The notes: generated by a model not told the origin, from the letters alone. Positions 35,752 to 48,770 are shown, counted from the stretch's first letter. The stretch is DNA of 64,000 nucleotides from Panax quinquefolius (GCA_020205615.1 CM035173.1:51450617-51514616); one strand, 5' to 3'. Program-made: numbers and translations.

Positions 35752-36175
35752 TGTTGGTCAAAGTCTCACCCATTGAATTTGGTCTCCATTTTTTTCCATT
35801 CTCTAGCCCTTTGATTTTTCTACCTTCCACATTTACTTCTCCTCCTCTAATTTTTCCTATAAAAGAGCAGCCAAAGCTTAAAGGAAAAACACCACAACAA
35901 CAAGAAGCTTAGCAAATCAAAAGAGAGTTAGAGAGTGAAAAGCTCAGTTAGAGCATTCTGAGAGTGAGGGTGTAGAGAGAAATAAACAGTTAGTTTATTT
36001 CTCAGTTGAGAGTTTGTAATCTCCATATTATTTTCATAGTTAATTTATGAGATCTCTCCCTGTGGTTTTTCCTAGTTGGGTTTCCACGTAAATTTCTGGT
36101 GTTATTATTTTATATCCCATACAGTAGTGTGTTGTATTTATCTTAGTGTATTTGTGTGAGCCTAATTTCTCAACA
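35752..36175 (+). repeat. 3' LTR of the Tnt1-like Copia element
   Basis: The 424 bp LTR runs from TGTTGGTCAAAG to TTTCTCAACA, so the ends TGTTG and CAACA are inverted. A TATA-like CTATAAAAGAG lies near 35850. The 59 bases between it and the next insertion are host-like and continue in the leader of the SKP1-like fragment beyond 48080. Confidence 0.8.
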
Positions 36176-39020
36176 CTCTTCCTCTGAAAAAATTCCCAAA
36201 TCAAAATCCTAAACTTCAAGCACCACACCGTCATTGTAAGACCCCAAATTTTATGAAATAAAAGTATTCAATTTTCTTATAATTATTATTTTATTTCGTA
36301 AATGGTTAAATTGATAAAAGGTTAAAGTTAAGGGTGATATGTAAAATTTTGCAAAGTATGCAAGTTGTTATAAAATATTCATTTGGTCGCAGAATATTCT
36401 TTTTGTCGGGAAATATCCGTACGATGGCACAATCATTGGTGGACCCCACAACGGAAGTATTGTCATAGTTAGAAAATGACAGAATTATCTTTTTATAAAA
36501 ATAACGGCGAAAGTGTTACCATTAAAACATTGAACTACCCTAGTAAAAAAATACAATGAATACTCGTGGTTGCATAGTAGCACACGGTATTGATTATCGA
36601 TGCTTACGTGGAAAGTCACTTAGTTATACTCAATTATTGCTACAGTAATTGCTGCAAAATATCTCTCATATTATTGATTCAATTATTGTCACAGTATCAT
36701 ATGTATAATATGATATATTATTAAATCAATAATTGAGACGACAAAGTTATTCATATTATTATTTGTAATATTGACGGTGTCAGAAGTTACATCGAGGAGA
36801 GGTTTGTCACCTAATTGCGCTTGATAAGGAGAAATCCTTATCGGAAAGCCCCCTCTTTCCTGGGAACGACCTAGTTGTTAAATATTATGAATTATAATAT
36901 TAATGATGAATAAGTTCGTGTTCATTAAAGATGAAATGGATAGTTCCATTGTGTTGGAATTATTAGTGTTAGTGAAAATTGACATTTATTTCATAATTGA
37001 TGTCTGGAGGTTATATTGACCAATCGGGTATTTAATCGGATAAATGAGGAATTAATTGTTATTAATTCACATGATTATAACTATTTGTTCACATGTGTGT
37101 ACTATTGATTCATATTCTTGTACTATTAGGAGAGGTGGTGCAACATTGATAATACTTGCATGACTAAGTTAAAAATGGAGGTATAGATGGAGGTACTATA
37201 CTGTAATTCATAATTTCACATGATTATAACTATTGATTCACATGATTGAACTATTGATTCACATTATTTACTATTAGGGGAGGTGGTGCAAGTTTGATAA
37301 AACTTGCAGGACTAAATTAAAAATGAAGAAAAATAGGAAGGTATTATACTATAATATTTCAAGCCCCAAAATGTGCAATTATCGAAACTATATTTTTCTA
37401 TAAATAGAAGCTCATTGTTCCATCATTTCTCACCAAATCACTAAAGCCTTAGAGCAATTATTATAGAGAGAAATTATAGAGAGAAAGAAGAAGAGAAGTC
37501 TGCTACCTCACTATTCCAATATCTATTTTCTTCTAAGGTAAGGGGTATTATTTCTTTCGTATTCATGAAGAGAGCAATTGTTATTCCATTCTTTATTATT
37601 CTGTTGGAATAACCTGTATACGCGGACTACCGTATATGTAAGACCCCGAATTTTATGAAATTCAATTTTTCTTATAATTATTATTCAGTAAATGGTTAAA
37701 TTGATAAAAGTTTAAAGTTAAGGGTGATATATATAAAATTTTCAAAACACGCAAGTGGTTATAAAATACTCATTTCATTGGGAATATTCGTTTGTCGTGG
37801 AATATTCTTGTTGTCGGGGAATATTCGCATTTACTACGGCCAGCACCATTTATGGGCCCCATAATGTAATAACCGCTTGATGAAGAAAATGATAAGTTTG
37901 AGCTTTTATAAATAACGGCAAGAATTGTTACCAAGTAACAACATTGTTGATTACTTCGTAGTTAAAATACGTTGATACGCGTGGTTATATAAGAAGAATT
38001 ACCTGTATTGCATATGATTTTTGAATTATTTATTCTTACGTAAGAAGGCACTACTCAATAATTGTTACAAGAATTATCGCTCAATATTTTATTTTATTGA
38101 TTCAATAATTGTCATATTGATATTTTATATTATTGTTGTTTCAATAATTATCATCGCATAAGATTTTCCATTATCAGATCAATAATTTATATTATTTGAA
38201 TAATATTGTTAGATAACATTATTGACAATGTCTAGAAAGTTCTATCAAGGAGAGGTTTGGTCACCTAATTGCGCACCAGTAAGGAGAAATCCTTATCGGA
38301 AAGCCCCCTCTTTCCTGGGAACCACCTGGTTGTCATTATTGTGATTCTGTAATATTATTTGTGAATAATTAATTATTGATTTATATGATAAGAAAATATT
38401 TATTTAATATGGATATTAATTATAGATTTATTTATGTGGTTATAAATGAAAGAATTAATGTTGAGGTGTTTTATCAGTATTTTGTCAAAATGGAGGCATT
38501 AAAGATCAAATCGGTGTTCTTAAAGCTTTATTGCGTGAGTTATAATTTTGATCTGACCGTTGGATCGTTGTGATTTTTGGATATGTTATACATATATAAT
38601 TTGAGTATATGTTCACAAATTTTGAACCGTTAAAAATTTACGCATGATTTATTATGAATTTTAAAAGGTGTTAAAAATCGTCCGTTTATGGATTTCGGAT
38701 TTTTTTTGTCTGGAATTTGGAAAAACTTAAAGCTACAAAGTTGTAGAGAATTCGATTTCGTGTGGAATTGACATAAAATTCGTATTTTCTGATAAACGGG
38801 TTGTTTTCTATGAATTATTGAAGTTTTAGAAAATAAAATAATTTTTATTAAAATTGGGTGGGACCCACTTTTGGTTGTTGGGAAAAGGTGGTGATTTTTT
38901 TGGGTGGGCCCCATTGCAAGTGATGGTCGTTGTTTTTTCAAAGTGGCTTGCGTGGGAGAAAAAAAAAAATTATAATAATATTTTATTATTTAGTCTCCTA
39001 CAATGCTTCAAAGATTTTCC

Positions 39021-39028
39021 TATAAATA
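39021..39028 (+). promoter_or_regulatory. LTR TATA box
   Basis: TATAAATA in CCTATAAATAGGCGCTTAAG, repeated at 43568-43575 in the right LTR. Confidence 0.75.
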
Positions 39029-40408
39029 GGCGCTTAAGTTAGAATTGAAAATCACACCAGAAATAAGTTTTCTCTCTCTATATTATCGAACGTATTTTTG
39101 TGAGTATTTAGATATTTTGAATATTGCTTTTCAGTGCAAGTTTCCTTCAGCTTTTCATCCGATATTCCATTCAAAAATACTGTTCTTTTGAGGTAAGGGA
39201 TTTTAAGGGTTATTATGTTTTTCAGTTTCGTGATTTTTTCGACCCTCAAAAATTCTGGAAAATTTTGAAATGATAATTTGATGATTTTTCTTAATTGTTT
39301 CCAAAAATGGTGATTTTTGGATGTATAGATTAAGAGTTATAAATTTTATAAGAAAAGACTATTTTAAAAGTAAACCCTTATAACTCCTTGTGGTTAACTC
39401 CAAAATTAGTGAAATTGTTATTGGGAGTACATGTATATAACAGTAGTATACTCTATAAATTTTAGAATTTTGGGACAAAAGTACAATTTATGATAAATGT
39501 CTAAATATTCGGCTGTTTTGGCCATATAAAAAATAGTAAATGAATTTTAAAAATTCTGAGAAAAATATATGTTCAATATGGGACTATATCCTGCTAAATC
39601 CCAAAAAAGAAATTTTTTTTTGTACTAATTTGGTATTTTTCATGAAAATAGACTAGTTATGAGTAAATGAATTAAATATGTTATGTGAAGTAACAAAATT
39701 GGAAAATAGGATTTAATTGCTTGGAAATCCTATATAAGGTATATGCAGATTTTTGATGAGGTTTTTGGTTATTGGTGATGAAATTTTATGAGTTTGGCAT
39801 TTTAGGATGATTAAATGCATTAATTAGTAAAGTGTAAATAATTAAAATAAATTGTTTATAAGTTTAAGAAATGATTAAAATATTGTTGTAATATTAATAA
39901 TATTAGATTATGAGATTATTAAGTGGTTTATAACATTTGGATTAAGATGTTATAAATATTGATATGGATTTTATTGTAAAACTTTATCTTTTTCAGTCAA
40001 GTTACTATTCACTTTACTATTCATGAGTTACTATTCACGGGGTACTATTCACGACAAAAAATTAGTTTTTTTTTCTCGACCAAATTATCGCTGATTTATG
40101 AATCTTACTCTTAAAATTAAATCCATGTTTTGATCATATTATTTTTATTATCATATATAACATTTTATAATCCCGTGAAGAAATTTCTCTTTGACTTGAG
40201 TGTAAAGATGGGTAGATTATTGGTACGATCGTGACTATGGGTTCTCTTTGGCGAAAGAGTGCAAAGTTGAATCATTGAATGGTATGATCATGACCATCAA
40301 TTTATAATTGAATATTTTAGCTTAAGTGTGCAAAGGTGAATTGATCAACATGGTTATAATTATGGTTTATATAAATTCTGAAATGATTATGTATTTCTTT
40401 GAGATATT

Positions 40409-40680
40409 AATATCTTTGGCCTGCAGTGCAAAGATGAATTATTGATGAATATCTTTGGCCCGTAGTGCAAAGATGACTTGTTGTTGAATATCTTTGGCCT
40501 ATAGTGCAAAGATGACCTGTTGTTGAATATCTTTGGCTTGTAGTGCAAAGATGACTTGTTGTTGAATATCTTTGGCTTGTAGTGCAAAGATGACCTGTTG
40601 TTGAATATCTTTGGCTTGTAGTACGAAGATGAACTATTAATGAATATCTTTGGCCCGTAGTGCAAAGATGAATTTATTAG
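40409..40680 (+). repeat. 39 bp tandem array, 7 units
   Basis: Units start every 39 bases from 40409 to 40643, with core ATATCTTTGGCCCGTAGTGC followed by AAAGATGA. Since 39 is a multiple of three the array stays open on the minus strand and mimics a 13-residue protein repeat; it is not a gene. Confidence 0.92.
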
Positions 40681-41853
40681 TATGATTATGAACAGGAACT
40701 GTGATTTGGTATAACCATGATCTTTGATGTTTCAGGTAAAGACAGGTGATGAAAATTATCTTCGTCCTGGATGAGAAGAGGAATTTAGAATCACAATTAT
40801 GATTATGAGTTATTCATATGATTGTGGAAAGGAATTGTTGATTGATGTTACAGGATAAAACATTATTGGTGGACTTTTAATGTGGAGAAGATAATAGACT
40901 TTATACTATTCGACTCTTCTAATGGATTGTTTCGCTCACTGCAACAACTATGGTTGAAAAGTTTTATCATCTACCATATGTTCTAAATCTCCGATTTATT
41001 ATCGATGAAGGCTATTGATAATTTAATTATCTTTAGTTATGATATTCTTTATCGAAGCTATTTGTGCTCACCCTTTTTTGCTTCACAATTCCTTTTAGGT
41101 AATAAGAGTGTAGTTGGGTCGAGCTGGGATAACAGGGAAATAGAATCTATGGTCTATAGTCGCTGAGGTTCTCCCTAAATAGTATGGAAATAATTTTATT
41201 GAGAACTTTAGATAAGTGTGTCGTATTGATACGCCATTTGATATTTAATTTTGGTGAACCGAATAGGGTGAGGTGAACCCAACTTTGAAGGGTGTTTTGC
41301 CACTATCATACAAGATGTCTAATGACCTACAACCTCGTTATCATAAAGACAGTGGTTGTGCACATCCACTTGCCGAGTATATCTACGAAGCACTACCTAT
41401 ATGATCTTGGAGTTTGGTTGAAATATAATGTTCAATTGCGAGCGGTGGAGATAGTTATATGTCAAGAGAAGACTCACCATTGGAAGGAACATGATAGTAA
41501 TCTTCTCATTTTTCTTTGGGGTCTATTGGATCAACCAAGGATAATTCTCTGACATATGATATCTATCATAACTTAGATTCATGGCCTCCCATGCACGGTT
41601 GGTTTCTCTCGAGCACTTCCCAAAGATTTTAATTTCTAAAACAATTATCGACCGTACATTTATGTAATGTATCAATGTGAGGTGTTATCCATAGTTGGGA
41701 CATGAGTCACAGCTTGGTATTAAAACTCATAAAGATATGTGTTGTTTTATTTTGCACGACAATTGTAGTAATAAAGTTGTAGTTGTTTTACGTACCATGT
41801 ATTTGGCGACTCGTAATAGGTTGGATGGATTGAACTATTTTGGGGGCATCACA

Positions 41854-42178
41854 GTTGGTATCAGAGCTTAGGAATATGATCTCCGTGGAGATCCGGATTA
41901 GAACTAGGAAGGGAGAGACGAGTAATATCCTTCGCTAGTGTGTGTCCTACCTAAGTCAATTTTCTTTCATAAGTCGACAAATTGTGATATGTCAATTAAC
42001 CTTTGTTTTGAAGTCAGTATTCTAGAATGATATCTCAAATACGTGAAATGAGCAGGGAGAAATCATGATACGTGAGAGGAAGATGGAATCTAGAATCAAA
42101 TAAAAGCAAGGTATTCTCAACTCTTTGAAATACTAGGTACGTAAATTTCGGGGACAAAATTTCATAAGGAGGGGAGAT
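41854..42178 (+). other. Minimal interior: primer site, spacer, polypurine tract
   Basis: TGGTATCAGAGCTT at 41856 and AAGGAGGGGAGAT at 42166 bracket a spacer without a usable open frame. It matches the interior at 10782-11114 in sequence order and length, which shows the small interior is an inherited design and not a chance deletion. Confidence 0.9.
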
Positions 42179-45100
42179 TGTAAGACCCCAATTATTATGA
42201 AATAAAAGTATTCAATTTTTTTTATAATTATTATTCAGTAAATGGTTAAATTGATAAAAGTTTAAAGTTAAGGGTGATATATATAAAATTTTCAAAATAC
42301 GCAAGTGGTTATAAAATACTCATTTATGTTGGGGAATATTCGTTTGGTCGTGGAATATTCTTGTTGTTGGGAAATATTCGTATTTACTACGCAAATACCA
42401 TTTGTGGGCCCATAATGTAATAACTCGCTTGATGATGAAGAAAACGACAAGTTTGAGTTTTTATAAATAATGGCGCAATTGTTACCAAGCTAACACCGCT
42501 GGATTACCCGGTGGTTAAAATATAAAGAATACGCATTGTTCGCACAAAGAAAGACACCAGTATCGCATAATATTTTTGAATTATTTATTCTTACGTAAGA
42601 AGGCACTACTCAATAATTGTTACGATAATTATTACTGCTCAATATTTTATTTTATTGATTCAATAATTGTCATATTGATATTTTATATTATTGTTGTTTC
42701 AATAATTGTCATCGCACAATTTTTCCATTATCGATCAATAATTCATATTATTTGAATAATATTATTAAATAGCATTATTGATAATGTCTAGAAAGTTCTG
42801 TCAAGGAGAGGTTTGGTCACCTAATTATGCCGCCAAAGAAGGAGAAATCCTTATCTGAAAGCCCCTCTTCCCTGAACCACCGTCATTGTCATTATTGTGA
42901 TTCTCGTAATATTATTTGTGAATAATTAATTATTGATTTATATGATAAGAAAATATTTATTTGATGTGAATATAAATTATGGATTTATTTATGTGGTTAT
43001 AAATGAAGGAATTAATGTTGAGGTATTTTATCAAGATTTTGTCGAATCGAGGTATTAAAAGATCAAATTGGTGTTCTTAAAGCTCTATCAAGTGAGTTAT
43101 AATTTTGATCCGACCGCTGATCGTTGTGATTTTTGGATATGTTATACATATATAATTTGAGTATATGTCCACAAATTTTAAACCGCTAAAAATTAACGAT
43201 GATTTGTTATGAATTTTAAAAGGTGTTGAAAATCATCCGCTTATAGATTTTTGATATTTTCTCATTCGAATTTGGAAAACTTAAAGCTACAAAGTTGTAG
43301 AGAATTCGATTTCGTGTGGAATGGACATAAAATTCAGATTTTCTTGATAAACGGGTTGTTTTCTATGAATTATTGAAGTTTTAGAAAATAAAATAATTTT
43401 ATTAAAATTGGGTGGGACCCACTTTTGTTTGTTGGGAAAGGTGGGCTGATTTTTGGGTGGGCCCCAATGCGATGGTTGTTGCTTTTTCAAAGTGGCTTAT
43501 GAGGGAGAAAAAAAAAAAAATATAATATTATTTTATTATTTAGTCTCCTTTGCTCTAAAGATTTTCCTATAAATAGGCGCTTAAGTTAGAATTAAAAATC
43601 ACACCAGAAATAAGTTTTCTCTCTCTATATTATCGAACGTATTTTTGTGAGTATTTAGATACTTTGAGAGTTGCTTTTCAGTGCAAGTTTTCTTCGAATT
43701 TTCATCCGATATTCCAATCAGAAATACTGCTCTTTTGAGGTAATGGGATTTTAAGGGTTATTATGTTTTTCAGTTTCGTGATTTTTTCGACCCTCAAAAA
43801 TTCTGGAAAAATTTGAAATGATAATTTGATAAGTTTTCTTGATTGTGTCCAAAAATGGTGATTTTTGGATGTATAGATTAAGAGTTATGAATTTTATGAG
43901 AAAAAATTATTTTAAAAGTAAACTCTTATAACTCCTTGTGGTTAACTCCAAAATTGATGAAATTTTTATTGGGAGTACATGTATATAACAGTAGTATACT
44001 CTGTAAATTTTGAAATTTTTGAACAAAAGTATAATTTATGATAAATGTCTAAATATTCGGCAGTTTTGGCCATATGAAAAATAGTAAATGAATTTTAAAA
44101 ATTCTGAGAAAAATATATGTTTAATATGGGACTATATTCTACTAAATCCCAGAAAAGAAAATTTGTTTGTACTAATTTGGTATTTTTCATGAAAATAGAC
44201 TAGTTATGAGTAAATGAATTAAATATGTTATGTGAAGTAACAAAATTGAAAAATAGGATTTTATGGCTTGGAAATCCTATATAAGGTATATGCAGATTTT
44301 TGATGAGGTTTCTGGTTATTGGTGATGAAATTTTATGAGTTTGGCATTTTAGGATGATTAAATGCATTAATTAGTAAAGTGTAAACAATTAAAATAAATT
44401 GTTTTTAAGTTTAAGAAATGATTAAAATATTGTTGTAATATTAATAATATTAGATTATGAGATTATTAAGTGATTTATAACATTTGATTAAGATGTTATA
44501 AATATTGATATGGATTTTATTGTGAAACTTTATCTTTTTCGTAGTTACTATACACGGTTACTATTCACGGGATATTCACGGGTTATTCACGACAAAATTG
44601 GTTTCTTTTTCTGACCAAATTATCGTTGATTTATGAATCTTACTCTTGAAATTAAATCCATGTTTTGATCATATTATTTTTTATTATCATATATAACATT
44701 TTTATAATCCTGGCGAAGAAATTTCTCTTTGACTTGAGTGTAAAGATGGGTAGATTATTGGTATGATCGTGATTATGGGTTCTCTTTGGCCAGTAGTGCA
44801 AAGTTGAATCGTTGACTGGTATGATCATGACCATTGAATTTATAATTGAATATTTTTAGCTTAAGTGCAAAGGTGAATTGATCAACATGGTTATAATTAT
44901 GGTTTATATAAATTCTGAAATGATTATGTATTTCTTTGAGATATTAATATCTTTGGCCTGCAGTGCAAAGATGAATTATTGATGAATATCTTTGGCCCGT
45001 AGTGCAAAGATGACTTATTGTTCAATATCTTTGGCCTATAGTGCAAAGATGACCTGTTGTTGAATATCTTTGGCTTGTAGTTCAAAGATGACCTGTTGTT

Positions 45101-46354
45101 TAATATCTTTGGCCTGTAGTACGAAGATGAACTATTAATGAATATCTTTGGCCCATAGTGCAAAGAGATGAATTTATTAGTATGATTATGAATAGAACTG
45201 TGATTTGGTATAACCATGATCTTTGATGTTTCGTAAAGATAGTGTGATGAAAATTATCTTCGTCCTGGATGAGAAGAGGAATTTAGAATCACAATTATGA
45301 TTATGAGTTATTCATATGATTGTGGAAAGGAACTGTTGATTGATGTTACAGGGATAAAACATTATTGGTGGACTTTTAATGTGGAGAAGATAATAGACTT
45401 TATAGTCTATTCGACTCTTCTAATGGATTGCTTCGCGTTCACCGCAACTATGGTTGAAAAGTTTTATCATCTACCATATGTTCTAAATCTCTGATTTATT
45501 ACTGACGAAGGCTATTGATAATTTAATTATCTTTAGTTATGATATTCTTTACTGGGCTATTTGTGCTCACCCTTTTGCTTCACAATTCCTTTTAGGTAAT
45601 AAGAGTGTAGCTGGGTCGAGCGGGGGTAACAGGGAAATAGAACGGTGGTCTATAGCTGTTGAGGTTCTCACTAAATAGTATGAAAATAATTTTATTGAGA
45701 ACTTTAGATAGGTGTGTCGTATTTTATACGTCATTTGATATTTAATTTTGGTGAACCGAATAGGGTGAGGTGAACCCAACTTTAGAAGGGTGTTTTGCCA
45801 CTATCATACAAGATGTCTAATGACCTACGAGTTATCATAAGACAGGGTTGTGCACATCCACTTGCTGAGTATATCTACGAGCACTACCTATATGATCTTG
45901 GAGTTTGGTTGAAACATAATGTTCAATTGTAGACGGTAGAGATAGTTATATGTCAAGAGAAGACTCGCCATTGGAAGGAACATGATAGTAATCTTCTCAT
46001 TTTTCTTTGGGGTTTATTGGATCAACCAAGGATAATTCTCTGGACATATGATATCTATCATAACTTAGATTCATGGCCTCCTATGTACGAAGGTTTTCTT
46101 GAGCACTTCCAAAAGATTTTAATTTCTAAAACAATTATTGACTGTACATTTATGTAATGTATCAATGTGAGGTGTTATCCATAGTTAGGACATGAGTCAC
46201 AGTTAGTATTAAAACTCACAGTATATGTGTTGTTGTATTTTGTATGACAATTGTAGTAATAAAGTTGTAGTTATTTTCTGTACCATGTATTTGGCGACTC
46301 GTAATAGGTTGGATGGATTGGACCTATTTTGGGGGCGCCCATGCAAGCAATCTT
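42179..46354 (+). repeat. Right giant LTR
   Basis: It aligns with the left LTR throughout, with many one- and two-base indels and scattered substitutions. TATA at 43568-43575, donor-like GAG|GTAATGGG at 43740, 39 bp array with six units at 44946-45180, and acceptor-like TTTTAG ending at 45595. The TTTCAG site seen at 40735 in the left LTR is disrupted here (TTTCGTAAAG near 45230). Confidence 0.88.
44946..45180 (+). repeat. 39 bp tandem array, 6 units
   Basis: Units start every 39 bases from 44946 to 45141; one unit fewer than in the left LTR of the same element. Confidence 0.92.
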
Positions 46355-46799
46355 GCATACACGGTGAAATTCTTCCATTATTCCATTCTTTATTATTCTG
46401 CTTGGAATAACTTTCGTCATGCAAGCGGTCTATCGCATGCTCGTGAATTCGTTGTTATTCCATTCTTTATTATTCATTTGGAATATCTCGTCTGTGTGGA
46501 TTACGGCGGACCTGGTTCCGTTCTTTATTATTCTCGTTGGAATATCCTATCATCCAATTACGCATGACCGGTTTCATTCTTTATTATTCATTTGGAATAA
46601 CCTGTCATGTGGATTACTGCATGCATGGTGAATGATCCTTCGTATTCATTCTTTATTAAATTGTGAAAATGATCATCTTCACGTGGATTACTGCATGGCG
46701 AGTAAAAATCCATTTGCGCTTTAGTATATTCTATTATACTTGTATGAGATATCATTTCTTTTGTACTCGTCATGAAATATCATTTTCTTTAGTATTTTT

Positions 46800-47045
46800 T
46801 CTTTTACGAGTTACTATTCACGGGTTACTATTCACCCGGTTACTATTCACTCTGGTATTATTCACTAAGGTATTCGGGGCACTTTTCGTGCCGGAGTACT
46901 ATTCACAAGTTATTATTCATGAGTTACTATTCACCCGATTACTATTCACTCTAGTATCATTCACTCGGGTATTCGGGATACTTTTTGTGTTGGGGTACTA
47001 TTCACGGGGTATTATTCCCGAAGTACTATTCATGGAGTACTATTT
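46800..47045 (+). repeat. TACTATTCAC-rich block of the solo LTR
   Basis: More than ten copies of TACTATTCAC or one-base variants, separated by four to six bases such as GGGT, CCCGAT or GAGT. Similar blocks lie at about 8970-9200, 12945-13057, 23490-23730 and 25715-25925; shorter ones near 40010, 44550 and 62240. Confidence 0.8.
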
Positions 47046-48141
47046 ACCCAAAAATATATTCTTTTCTGTCCAAATTATTTTTGGTACATGAATATTATTC
47101 TTGAATTTTACTCCACAAAGCAGTATCATATTGACAATTTGGATATTTTTAAACTCTGGATAAATTTAAAGTCTTTAATATTTATCCTTGATTTCGTTTG
47201 ATTAAGGCTTATATCATTGTCATCATCCTCATGCTTATATTGTGATGAAAGTCATCTTTGATTTACGTGCAAAGATGGACTGTTGATTATTGGTTTTACA
47301 ATTGTATATCTTTGGCTTACGTGCATAGATGGACTTGGTATGATTATGACCAGGGATTATTCGGTATAATCATGACCGTAATGTGACGAATAATGTGGTA
47401 AAAGTCCTCATTGGCCCTGTAGTTCATCACGGGACAAATTGTTGGTATGATTATGACCGAAGATTATTCGATATAATCATGACCATTGATGATTACATGA
47501 ATATCCTTTGGCCGTGGTACAGGGATGATTCGATTTTATTTATTAAGTTGAGTTTCAGCGATAAAGTTGATGAAAAACTTTTTAAATCATAGAAGTTAGT
47601 AGATTTTATGCTCTACTTGACTCTTCTAATGGATTGCTTATTTCATTGTAGTTGTTGATCTAAAACTTGTTGTCTATTGTATTCTATCGGTTGTTATCTC
47701 TCATTAAAGGCTAAGGATAATTTATTCTCGCATTATCTTAGTCATAATATTTCTTCTTGGGCTAGTTGAGCTCACCCTTTCTTTCATTGTTCTCTCTTCA
47801 GAAATGAGAATATAGTCGGGACGAGTGGAGAATGAAGTGATAGTCCAGGATAAATGGCTTTAGTAGTCCTCACTATTCTACGGAATAATGTGATAATAAT
47901 TGTAATTAGGACACCATTGAGTGTGGATATTGTCTAGATGACAATATTCTTGTTTAAACTCTCAGCTATGTTTTGCCGTATTTTACACTACTGTTGTATA
48001 ATTAAGTTGTATTTGAATTTATGTACCATGTATCTAGCGACTCAAGATGGGTGATGTATACCTATTTTGGGGGCGTCACAGTCATCTCTAACTAACATAA
48101 GATAATCACTATTTTCTCCCTCTTTGAATCAATCGACAGTT

Positions 48142-48432
48142 ATGTCTTCACCAAAGATGATCGTGTTGAGGAGCTCCGACGACGAGCCTTTCGATGTGGA
48201 GGAGGCGGTGGCGTTGGAGTTGCAGACCATCAAACACATGATTGAAGACGACTGCGCCAACACCAGTATCCCGCTTCCCAACGTCACAGGCAAGATCCTG
48301 GCTAAGGTCATTAAGTATTGTAAGAAACAAATTGAGCCTCCCAAATTTGATGACTCTAACAAGGCAGCTGAGGATGAGCTTAAGAACTTTGATGCTGATG
48401 TCGTCAAAGTTGATCAGGGCACTTTTCTCTGA
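48142..48432 (+). pseudogene. SKP1-like gene fragment
   Basis: The ATG at 48142 opens MSSPKMIVLRSSDDEPFDVE and the frame runs 96 codons to a stop at 48430-48432. It matches the N-terminal BTB/POZ-like part of plant SKP1 (ASK) proteins: EAVALELQTIKHMIEDD, IPLPNVTGKILAKVIKYC and DADVVKVDQGT. SKP1 links cullin to F-box proteins in SCF ubiquitin ligases. Full proteins have about 155-160 residues; the C-terminal F-box-binding half is absent. After VDQGT one extra base shifts the frame, beyond which GATCTCATTTT (DLIL) can still be read. Known ASK genes have an intron near this point; no second exon is visible downstream. The gypsy solo LTR lies about 60 bases upstream, in what was probably its leader. 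Most likely a pseudogene. Confidence 0.85.
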
Positions 48433-48770
48433 TCTCATTTTACCCTTTGTTTCGTCTTTTACCCTTTGTTTCAAAGCGTAGTTTCAAAGAAATTTTTTAA
48501 TAATTGAGCAATGTGCCTTTTATTGTTTTCCGATGAAGATGGTTGAAAATATTTGGGATGATATTGGTTGTTGTTTGAATTTTTAATTATGGGTTTGTAC
48601 TGATGTTGTGATTCTTTGTTATTGGGTAACTCTTGTTGTTACTGTATAGGAGGATTTTAGAATTGAGGCTGGTGAGATTTTTCTATCTCTTTCTCTCTCT
48701 AACCTAGCACCATTCATCATCTTCCTCATCCAATTTAGTGCAAAAACCCAAATATCAATTGTAGGTTATG

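Larger units (their letters stand above)
37637..41853 (+). repeat. Left giant LTR
   Basis: The 4217 bp LTR starts TGTAAGACCCCGAATTTTATG and ends TTGGGGGCATCACA. It contains TATA CCTATAAATAGG (39019-39030), donor-like GAG|GTAAGGG at 39193, a short TACTATTCAC block (40005-40050), a 39 bp tandem array (40409-40680), and acceptor-like TTTCAG and TTTTAG sites ending at 40735 and 41098. About 1 kb of extra transcribed sequence, with phrases such as GGGAGTACATGTATATAACA, distinguishes it from the 3.1 kb LTRs. Confidence 0.9.
37637..46354 (+). mobile_element. Complete non-autonomous giant-LTR gypsy element
   Basis: Two LTRs of about 4.2 kb (37637-41853 and 42179-46354) flank an interior of only 325 bp. 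The primer site TGGTATCAGAGCTT (41856-41869) is perfect and the polypurine tract AAGGAGGGGAGAT (42166-42178) is intact, so the cis signals for reverse transcription are there, but there is no coding sequence. It lies in the hairpin ladder of the solo LTR; an imperfect duplication, GTATA at 37632-37636 and GCATA at 46355-46359, fits the insertion. The right end reads GGGGGCGCCCA and a further short stretch instead of GGGGGCATCACA, so its exact right edge is uncertain by about 15 bases. Confidence 0.88.
36235..48080 (+). mobile_element. Solo gypsy LTR split by a nested element
   Basis: Parts 36235-37636 and 46360-48080 together make one LTR of about 3.1 kb, starting TGTAAGACCCCAAATTTTATG and ending GGGGGCGTCACA. 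A perfect GTCAT duplication flanks it (36230-36234 and 48081-48085). No interior is present, so the element was reduced to a solo LTR by recombination between its LTRs. It is closely related to the LTR at 21542-24701: the same 147 bp promoter-side block duplicated near 37131 and 37277, TATA at 37399, donor-like site at 37538, acceptor-like TCTCTTCAG ending at 47801. It sits about 60 bases upstream of the SKP1-like ATG. Confidence 0.88.

Noticed and set aside
38630..38941. Minus-strand frame of about 100 codons, repeated near 43287-43490
   Set aside because: It lies in both giant LTRs, is broken in the second copy and has no motif; it is non-coding LTR sequence.
40387..40665. Minus-strand frame with 13-residue repeats (PKIFNNRSSLHY type), also at 44924-45217
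   Set aside because: It is the 39 bp LTR array on the opposite strand; no start context or relatives outside the array.
48129..48474. Minus-strand frames opposite the SKP1-like fragment
   Set aside because: They mirror the coding strand, which has a clear match to SKP1.
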